Assembly: GCF_954871325.1 (NCBI RefSeq)
Contig: NC_088777.1
Span: forward strand, 41,889,366-41,953,365
Direction: 5' to 3'
DNA length: 64,000 nt
DNA from: Gordionus sp. m RMFG-2023
Lineage: Eukaryota; Nematomorpha; Gordioida; Chordodea; Parachordodidae
Shown here piece by piece: positions 41,093 to 64,000 of the stretch (within the stretch, counting starts at the first letter, position 1; every line of letters starts with the position of its first letter). Made by a program: the position numbers and the translations under genes. The notes below the pieces were generated by a model. That model was given only the letters and a program-made list of their open reading frames with translations. It did no database searches and was not told the DNA's origin.

Positions 41093-42285
41093 TTCAGAAG
41101 ACCATTTAACCCTTTCTTGGTCCCAATTTGAAATAATTTTATATCAATAAATAAAATTAAGGGTACAAAGTCTACACTTTATAAATGTAAATTATGCCCC
41201 AATGCAAATATTTAACCTCAATGTCCAGCAGTTCAAACTTTAAAAAGCATATGAAGGCAAAAAGATGAATTAATATATTATTATTTTAAACATTAAAAAT
41301 AGAATATTTGAATACTGATTATGAATTGCATTAAAAATAATGTAGTAAATCCCTTATGCAGCAACAAAAGTGACTAGTCACTTTTCAAATATTTGACTCT
41401 GATTAGAAATAACGAAAGTTTCTTTGGACCTTGAATAAATAATCTGGAAACTGTTACCAATTATTATAAATAATGTATCTTATATACTGGTCCCCCTCCC
41501 GTGGCTACTCCTTTGCACGCATGTCACAGATATTTTGAAAAATAACAATTTTTAAAATATATAGTATATAATTATATGTAGGAGTGTCAATCTAACCAAA
41601 AAAAATAAAATACAGATTCGTTCAAAACTGTCTTTGGTAATAAATAACTACACCTGACAGGCCTTGAATGTTTACTTATTTTTTTCCATGAGAAATATAG
41701 AAGGGTTAAAACATGTTTCTTTTTATGTAAAATGTTAAATAATTATTATAAGTATTTTTTGTATATAAAATATTTTATCATTTATTTTACTTTATATTAT
41801 TTAAAAAGATATTCAAAACTAAATTATTAGTTTTTTTGTAAATATTTTATCATTTATTAAAAAGATATTCAAAATAATTTATTATGTTTAAATAAAATAT
41901 TTCAGTTATCATCGTTTTACTTTATATTGTTTACACGAAATATCTATATTCTAATTTAGTTATATATCTTTTATCTTTTCTTATTATTTCTTTATATTTA
42001 TATTTCGTATGCTTGGGAGCATTATGGTTTTTTGAAAGAATGAAATTATTTTGATCACCATTTATTTTGACCAAAACTGCATAAAATCTGCTATTTAAAT
42101 GATATTTTATGCTAAATATTAAAAACATATTCTCAATTTCATTATGTCAACCAATCCATCAATTCAGATTGGTCATGTGATTAATTGAAAGAATTCAATC
42201 AACAGATAATAACTATAATCTAATATATTCACGTAACTAAAAAGTAACAAGCATTATTATAATTTCTTTTTAGCAAAAAATCATT
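41093..42285. other. Spacer and probable CDC5L promoter region
   Basis: 41110-41300 is repeat (see 18.5 kb). The rest is AT-rich with no element recognised. Just before the CDC5L start, TTTCTTTTTAG at about 42264-42273 looks like a splice acceptor, which could mark a 5' UTR intron or a trans-splice site. Confidence 0.4.
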
Positions 42286-57581
<15,296 letters not shown>

Positions 57582-57742
57582 CTCGTGAGATTAATATAAT
57601 GAACACAAAATCCTACAAAATATCATCAGTGTCCGTAATCAGATTTGAGATGATTAAAATTAAATATATAAAAATTTTCATCGTATAATATATGTTTTTT
57701 TATTTACAAATTTGTTTTATATAATATAATTTTTTTAAAATG

Positions 57743-57748
57743 AATAAA
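57743..57748 (+). promoter_or_regulatory. Possible CDC5L polyadenylation signal
   Basis: AATAAA 161 bp after the CDC5L stop codon, the first canonical signal seen downstream. Another lies about 18 bp further on. Confidence 0.4.
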
Positions 57749-58627
57749 TATATTTATTAAATAAATATTAAAATATAGTGAAAATAAAATATTTCATTTT
57801 GGTATAACAATGATTAAATATAATAATTGAAAATTAAAAAATAAATAGATCACTTAATCCATAAAATTAAAAAAATGCTATATTTAATTAATTCCATTCT
57901 ACGCCTTTTTCCACTATAAGTATATAGATTGTCTGGTACAATTTTTTTTACGACATATAGTTTTCTACTTATTTAATGTATATCATAAGTTTAATTATAT
58001 ATTTTTTATATTATCATTATTAAAAATTAAAATAGTTTGAGATTCAGCAAAAAATAGTGCTACCCCCCTCAGCCATTGCCAAATTTTGAAAGTTTTTTAT
58101 AAATATCATTTTAATATTTAAAGAAAATTCAACACCCCCCCCCCCCCCCCCCTATCTACCTCATATACCCAAAAATGAATATGTGTCATAAACAATCATT
58201 TAAAAAAAGGAAGTACATGTTAATTTTAAATAGACTATAAATGAAATTCTTTGAGGAAAAAAGCATTTTAATCCTTGAGTGGTATAATAAAAGTGGGGGG
58301 AAAAAAATAACGCGAGTGGTATCGTAAAATGGGTGAAAAAATATCGTGAGTGGTCGGGCATAGTTAATCCCCAATTTTAAAGTATTATCTCACACTGGAA
58401 TATGTATTTGATATTTTGGACATTTATTTAAGTTAGCCTATTTAGACATAACGAACCCGCTTTTTTCCCATTTACAGATGGAAAGAATGCTTATATTTAT
58501 ATAAGTCTGATTAAAATTTTTTGATTTTGAAAAATAAAAAAGAATTTTTTATTATTATGTATAAATATCTAAGGTAAAACAATAGGGTTAATTAATATTA
58601 AAATTGTAATATAATAATATTTCCCAG
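57749..58627. other. Spacer with C18 run and a short G-rich tandem repeat
   Basis: C18 at 58135-58152. At about 58272-58360 a unit of about 40 bp (GAGTGGTAT…AAAA, then TGGG and a run of A) is repeated two to three times. No gene seen. Confidence 0.6.
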
Positions 58628-58764
58628 TGTTTACCGTTTTCAAGCCACGTAAAGCGAATTTAGGCAATGAACAGGAAGACCGATGTAAATTGAGTAATAG
58701 TGCAATCAAGAAACATTTACGAATATTTATTGATTTAAAAAAACATATGAAAACGGGGGTTTAA
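58628..58764 (+). CDS. Doubtful exon-like island
   Basis: After a good-looking acceptor (TTTCCCAG), an open frame reads FTVFKPRKANLGNEQEDRCK, then LSNSAIKKHLRIFIDLKKHM and a TAA at 58762. It has no start codon and no recognised family. It could be chance or an old exon. Confidence 0.2.
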
Positions 58765-59756
58765 AAATTTGACTATTTAACACTGCGAATTTAGTTTTGT
58801 TAAAAATAACTTTTACAAAGTAACTACATATTCAAGATATATTTTAAAAAAAACTTGTTACAAGCAAAAGGTACTAGAAGACAAAGAGAGAGGATCTGCG
58901 AGAAAATTAAATAAATGATACACCCTTACATTGTGAATTATTTATATAACTTATCATTTTCAATTCAATATAATTTTTTTATAATAAAAAATAATCTGCA
59001 TTTAAAAATATTGTAAATTATTAAAATTAAGGGTATAATTAAATTGAGAATGGAAATCTATCAATTATTTGAAAAATAAAATTTCGATAAATTATCGATT
59101 TTGAAATATATTTGTTTAATTAGTAAATAGATAATCGTTTATCCGATGATTGTTTTTAGAATTATACAAATTAAGTTAAGATATATTATTTAAAAAAATT
59201 AGGGTAACTGTAGTGATTAGCTACCTATCATGGGGATTAATATACGAGAATCATCAATCGGGATATGGTTTTTGGAGATGGAGGAAAGTTCGAGAATGAT
59301 TGCAGGGGATTATGGAATAGGATGAGGATGTTTATTGAATGTCTATGATTAAAATTTTATGATGTTGTTATCGGACTATATATGATTAATATTAAAGCAT
59401 AAATGGTGTATTTGATTGCAAGAAAAAAAATTGCATGAATCCAATAATTATATATATTGATAAAAATATATTAGCTAGATGGAGTAATATAGTATTTTAG
59501 CAATATAAAAAGGATTATATAATTTTAATTTTTTTTTCATGAGTAATTTTTTGTTGATACTACTTATACATTAAATGCAAAAAATCCCGAATTGCGATCA
59601 TTTTCTTAAGAATTATACCAAAAATACAACTCCACTCTCAGTATAGTCTTTTCTATTTTCGGGAATATTAAAAGTATTTATTTTTTTGTACTATATAGAT
59701 AATAACTTATTGAGGAAATAAATAACATAATATTAAATGCAAACTCTATGAATGAT
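58765..59756. other. AT-rich spacer
   Basis: No gene, RNA or repeat recognised. 59205-59350 is slightly richer in G, without a frame. Confidence 0.45.
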
Positions 59757-59955
59757 TAGAAGCCATCCGCAGTTGCAATCTCGGCCTCCTTGTCATGATT
59801 AACGAACAATCGTCTTAGCTTTAATGCAACTGTATCCCCATTTGCATCGATTGTTGGTACCCCCATCGAATTGAACCGAAAAAAAATCGATCAAAGAAAA
59901 TACCAAAGATGTCGCCATGATACTTTGACCCAGATGTTCTGCCGCTCCTAAATTA
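59757..59955 (-). other. Coding-composition island of unresolved strand and frame
   Basis: About 200 bp with clearly higher G+C than the flanks. On the minus strand after an acceptor-like TTTAATTTAG, frames include MATSLVFSLIDFFSVQFDGG (signal-peptide-like) and, shifted, MGVPTIDANGDTVALKLRRL, then FVNHDKEAEIATADGF and stop. The plus strand also has an open frame (SFNATVSPFASIVGTPIEL). Probably an exon or an old gene piece; I cannot decide which. Confidence 0.3.
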
Positions 59956-60189
59956 AAATATCCTATCTTTTTTTATAAACGAAAATTAAACATTTTAATC
60001 ATAGTATTGCAAAATCTGCATAAGGATATTGTGCAGAAAGGTCAAATGATATATCAGAATGCAGCTGAAACGATATCGCCTCTGGTTTAAAAAATTTTAA
60101 ATTAAATCTTTATGATTTTTATCTATATAAAATTATTTTGTAGTCCGATTAGTGCGTTACATTTTTTGATAAATCACCCTATTAGAAGT

Positions 60190-60540
60190 AGTGATCTGCA
60201 TCGGGCCAATAAAACCCGACCCGATTTTTTAAAAAAATAATTTGTCTTATCCAGCCAGATCCGATTATTTTTTATATTATTTGTCCCGAAAATTACCAAA
60301 ATAAAAATTATTTGTCCTCCCGGCCCGAATTTATTTAATTATTATTATTATTTTTAATTAGGGTTTTACCTTTACGAATAATGGCACCTCGTTTATTGCA
60401 AAAATTTCAATTTTATTTAAAAAATTTAAGCCCGACATGGCCTGATATTACAAAAATATTACGAGCTTTATTTTAAAAGATAAGCCCTGCCCTAATCCCG
60501 TTTAGGCCGGACCTATCCTTTTCATATCCTGAAACGGGAG
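60190..60540. mobile_element. CCCGACCCGA-rich MITE
   Basis: GATCTGCATCGGGCCAATAA on the left and GGCCGGACCTATCCTTTTCA on the right enclose CCCG/CGGG words in inverted order. Ends and target duplication not resolved. Same build as the GC-word MITEs at 35.97, 54.47 and 62.10 kb. Confidence 0.5.
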
Positions 60541-61230
60541 GGAACATAAAATCTTAATTTTTTTATTATATCAAACGTAAATTATTTATCTTAATATGTA
60601 TAGATATTCTTCAAATATGAAAAATAGAGACCTTTATGTATATTAAAATTATAACGATCGTCTAGGATTTATCATCTTAAAAATGATTAAAAAATTTGTG
60701 AATGCCAAAAAAATTCTCAGAATTTTAACATGAAAATTCCGTTTGCGTTAATCAAACATTTACGGTATAAACAAAAGAATCCAAAGACATGTAAAATTAA
60801 TCAAAATAGAGCCACTCTATCAATAAGCTAAAAAACACCAAGACTGAAAAATAGTAAAAGGATGAGTACCAGATTTTTTATATTATATTAATTTTGAAAA
60901 ATTAAAACATGGAAGATTTTAAAATTAAAAAAAAGTGGTAGAATTATGCCACTGATTTGAGTGCGGTAGACGACTTTTTTTAAAAAATGTAGTAATCTAC
61001 TAATCAATAAAGTAGACCTAGCAACCATGAGATGACCCAAAAAATATTTCTGTTATCTTCCTACTGATTGAATCACAATTATAAAATGAATTTTAAAAAA
61101 TAAGAAAAGTTTTAAAAAAGTTATGATGACATAACATTAAATAGAGAATAAAATAAATATCTTAAATTGGAGATTTCTTTCCTATGATCTTTTTTAACTA
61201 TTCAGGCAGGAATTTGAAAAAAAAATGACA
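60541..61230. other. AT-rich spacer
   Basis: Nothing recognised on either strand. Confidence 0.45.
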
Positions 61231-61233
61231 CCA

Positions 61234-61440
61234 GACTCACCCTTCATTTAAAGTTAGCGCGACGAAGCGAAGTATATAAAAATACAGCCTATTTTATATA
61301 CATGCCACGAATTCGTTTCGTGTAAGAATGGTAACCCCTCATTCACAGTTGGTGCGAATTCACGGCGTGGAATATAGAAATAGAGCATATTTTGAATAAC
61401 GTGAATTTGCGCTTAATGTAAATGAGGGGTCAGGGTGAAA
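61234..61440. mobile_element. Foldback-like MITE with three CCCCTCATT copies
   Basis: CACCCTTCATTTAAAGTTAG followed by CGCGA on the left is mirrored by GCGCTTAATGTAAATGAGGG on the right; a third, internal copy reads CCCCTCATTCACAGTTGGTG. No target duplication established. Confidence 0.55.
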
Positions 61441-62090
61441 AGTTTTAATTTCACATTATTGATATTTCGAATAATTTTTGATTTATTTGTTAATTGGTTC
61501 AAATGAAAAATATGAGCAGTAAATATATTAAACGCTCGTGATTTTCTTACTGATTGATATAATCCAAAAAATTTTTTTGTAACATGCACGGCTTGGATTT
61601 TTTAAAATTTAGAACCTCGTCCAGATTTTCAAAGTCATACTAATTTTTGCCCTTCTGAGCATGCAAGTCTCTTATATGTATTTGAGTATAATTATATATC
61701 TTGAAGTTAACTCCTGAGGTTAAAATCAATATTTATTGGATAAAAACTAGAAAATAAAATGCGTTCGATTTTAATGATGTAATTAATTATAAATATTATT
61801 TGCTTAAGACTATGTCCAAAATCTCTTTGAAAAATTCTAACTTTTAACAATTTAATAAAATTGTAATGTTAAATTGAAATATTCTAGGATTATATTTTGG
61901 ACATGTTTTTATTTTTGTATTTAAAATAGCTTATTTATTTTTCATTAAGGTTTCGAAAGTTTGGGGAACAAATTTTTTGATATTAAAGTTTAAATATCAT
62001 ACATGTTTTCAAACATTATATTTTTATATAGATTTCATATAGAAATGAATATTAAAAAGTTGATAGCCAAAATTTTAGATATTTTATAGG
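61441..62090. other. Spacer with inverted copy of a dispersed repeat
   Basis: 61805-61990 contains CTAGGATTATATTTTGGAC, the reverse complement of the marker found at 11.0 and 19.35 kb. Otherwise AT-rich. Confidence 0.45.
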
Positions 62091-62098
62091 GTAGGTAC

Positions 62099-62464
62099 TA
62101 GAGGTCTGCAATGAGATGATAGCCTATCCGCCATTCTACGGGTGGCTAAATGGTTTTAAAACAATGGGCGGGTGAATTTGAAAAGTATTTTTGGCGAAAA
62201 GAATAGACCTCTATTTATTAAAAATATATTAAAATTTTATTCGGTTTAATAATTATTTATTTCTAGGTTTACCCAGGATGACCAGTTAAAAAATATATTA
62301 AAATAAAATAATAAAGGGCCAAACCAACCAATAAAATAATTTTTAGATAAAAGGGCGAGCGGGCGAAATTTAGAAAAAAACCAAGGCGGCAGAGTAGGAT
62401 AAAAAAATTTTAATTGGCGGGCGGGCAGGCGTTTGGGGTAAAACCCGCCCATTGCAGACCTCTA
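62099..62464. mobile_element. GGCGGGCGGG-rich MITE with 8-bp target duplication
   Basis: Perfect 17-bp inverted ends, TAGAGGTCTGCAATG… and …CATTGCAGACCTCTA. Flanks GTAGGTAC (62091-62098) and ATAGGTAC (62465-62472) match at 7 of 8. The interior has GGCGGG/CCGCCC words. No coding capacity. Confidence 0.88.
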
Positions 62465-62909
62465 ATAGGTACCAACATGTTAAAACTCATTTCCGACAAA
62501 ATAACATCTCAAATTGATCTCAGCAAATGGTTTAAAAATTGAGAAATCCCTAATTATCTCAGAAGAATTCCAGATTAACACTTATTACAGTTAAAATCAC
62601 CACATGCACTAATATGATTCTTAAATATAATTAAAAAGTTTAAACATTTTTGGTTGTATTTGTTACAAAATTTATTTATATAATATAAATATGAAATGAA
62701 ATATAGGATAAGATAAATGACAGTAATTCTGAGAATATGGTTTTGTCTAATTAAATATATAAATGTTAAAATATAGTTTTTTCTCTTGTTATAAATACAG
62801 GAATTAAAAATATATGATGTAATGATTCAGCATAATTTGTCATTCTAATCTCTTTTTCAACAAAACGAGTATTGAATTAAAACTATCGACCAAATTTTAA
62901 AGCATGTCA
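62465..62909. other. Spacer downstream of the terminal minus-strand gene
   Basis: AT-rich; no repeat or gene recognised. It must contain the 3' UTR of the gene at 62910-63524. Confidence 0.4.
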
Positions 62910-63524
62910 TTAAAGCGGAGTATCTTTAGAAGATGGATCTGTGTCTTCAAAATCTTCCATTTGACTGCTGTGGCAAAAAGGAGCTTCTTTTTTATCTAGA
63001 CCGCTCTAATAAAATATATTAAAAAGTTAGGTATGCTAAAAAAAAAGGTAATGCTGAAATATAATAATAATCAAGGTATCATGTTTTATATCTGATAACT
63101 AAGTAAGCATCAATTCCTAATTTTTCATTCTTTCAAAAAAAGTAATAAAATTTCTTATAAGATTTTTTTTCGATCAAACCGTGAAATTGGTGTAAGATTC
63201 TGTCATGGTATTGTTCTCTTGAATCTGAGTCATTTCCTTGCGACTTTTTGCAAGCCTCTCAACTTTCCTTTGCACATGATCTTTATCATAATTTTCTTTA
63301 CCACCCATATGTTTCAATTTAAGCAATCCTTTAGTTTCATCCTTTTTTGCACTCTTACAATTAGTATTAAGCAATAGTTTTGTTTGACTATTCAAGGCCT
63401 TGCTAGATTGATAAGGAGATGGGCCAGTGAACAATTTTTTACGAGGGATGGTATGGGTTACAGGTGCCAAGCGCCTTTCTGGAGAATCAAGTAGCTGAAT
63501 TTTTTTAGAGAATGGAGACTTTTT
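62910..63524 (-). CDS. Unidentified basic protein with KEN and Cy-like motifs, last two exons
   Basis: Exons 63180-63524 and 62910-63005 on the minus strand, both phase 0, GT-AG borders (…NFT|SGLDKK). The 146 residues seen are basic and disordered-looking and end with an acidic QMEDFEDTDPSSKDTPL. Short motifs in order: SPFSKK, LLDSPERR and TGPSPYQ (proline-directed, CDK-type sites), PRKKLF (cyclin-docking RxL/Cy-like), GGKENYD (KEN-box-like degron), then the helix VQRKVERLAKSRKEMTQI. This set is typical of proteins controlled by CDKs and the APC/C, such as mitotic or replication regulators, but I cannot name the family. The frame is open to an acceptor at 63525 with no ATG, so the 5' exons lie further right, possibly beyond the window. 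Confidence 0.7.
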
Positions 63525-64000
63525 CTATCACGATTTAAAATTATAAATGAATTAATTCTTTTTTTTAAATTTAAAAAAAAGGGTATAAAATTATAAAAAA
63601 CATAAGATTTTATTAATATTATATTATAAAAGGAATAAGTTTAAATTTTATAAGTATGAAAGGTTTCAATTGGTTAATAAATTAAGTTGGATTTAAATGT
63701 TTAGTTTAGACTTAATGAACATTAGTTTCAGTGACACTTAGGCTTTTTTTATATGGGGTAATATGGAAATTCATAAATGTATATATTTTGGGAAATTTCG
63801 ATAACAGTAATTTTGTTATCTTTGTCAAGCAATTCTAATAAAACAAAAATTATGCCAAATAAATGGCGATCGTAATGAAGCCTTCTATTTCAAACAAGCC
63901 ATTACGATGGCTAATCGTAAAAGTAATTGCATTGCTATTCATGGTTCCATATAGCAATGCAATATACCGATCACTTAGTTTTTTTTTTAAATTTAATTTT
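63525..64000. other. Intron or upstream part of the terminal gene, with inverted repeats
   Basis: AT-rich. 63926-63938 (ATTGCATTGCTAT) and 63951-63963 (ATAGCAATGCAAT) are a perfect 13-bp inverted repeat around 12 bp. Just before it, CGATCGTAATG and CATTACGATGGC (about 63868-63911) form another imperfect one. This may be the end of a transposon that continues outside the window. Confidence 0.5.

Noticed and set aside
63468-63470. TTG start for the terminal minus-strand gene
   Set aside because: The frame stays open upstream to a good splice acceptor at 63525; this is an internal exon, not a non-AUG start.

Overview
The window is AT-rich eukaryotic nuclear DNA, roughly three quarters A+T by eye. 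Its genes have GT-AG introns and are separated by transposon-dense spacers. Every securely identified gene is an animal-type housekeeping gene: calcineurin A, NOP10, a two-domain FKBP with a TPR domain (FKBP52 type) and CDC5L. With the large number of hAT DNA transposons, this suggests an invertebrate metazoan (for example a cnidarian- or flatworm-like genome). The species cannot be fixed from the sequence alone. TGA, TAA and TAG all behave as stops, so the code looks standard.

Layout. 1-7.1 kb: the last three exons of calcineurin A (+), with a 6.4-kb intron that holds a Tc1/mariner relic and two LINEs in inverted orientation. 7.1-11.3 kb: spacer with a 21-base G run and a Tc1 relic. 11.3-11.5 kb: complete single-exon NOP10 (-). 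11.7-21.5 kb: hAT territory, including a transposase-bearing element with long inverted arms (13.0-17.1 kb). One arm carries a 371-bp insert with a small coding-like segment. 21.6-22.9 kb: an intact 422-codon orphan gene (+), predicted single-pass membrane protein with a tyrosine-rich acidic tail and a PP1-docking-like motif. 24.1-26.9 kb: eight-exon FKBP-TPR gene (-), 450 aa. 27.0-29.3 kb: coding-like islands (-) that may be an unrecognised gene interrupted by a MITE. 27.7-41.1 kb: a chain of at least six hAT-type elements, most with 8-bp target duplications and one with a nearly intact multi-exon transposase. 42.3-57.6 kb: complete 16-exon CDC5L (+), 902 aa by my model, with introns holding MITEs, a broken Ty3/gypsy fossil and two inverted hAT relics. 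57.6-62.9 kb: spacer with GC-rich MITEs and two doubtful exon-like islands. 62.9-63.5 kb: the last two exons of an unidentified basic protein (-) with cell-cycle-type short motifs.

The genes do not form an operon or pathway. Two loose links can be stated as inference. Calcineurin and FKBP proteins belong to the same immunophilin/phosphatase pharmacology, and the orphan membrane protein has a motif of the type that docks PP1. The most informative content is the transposon population: several distinct hAT families with readable ends and target duplications, a triple GC-hairpin module shared by two elements, and a MITE family whose interior is a variable minisatellite. No CRISPR array, rRNA, tRNA or bacterial-type regulatory element was recognised.
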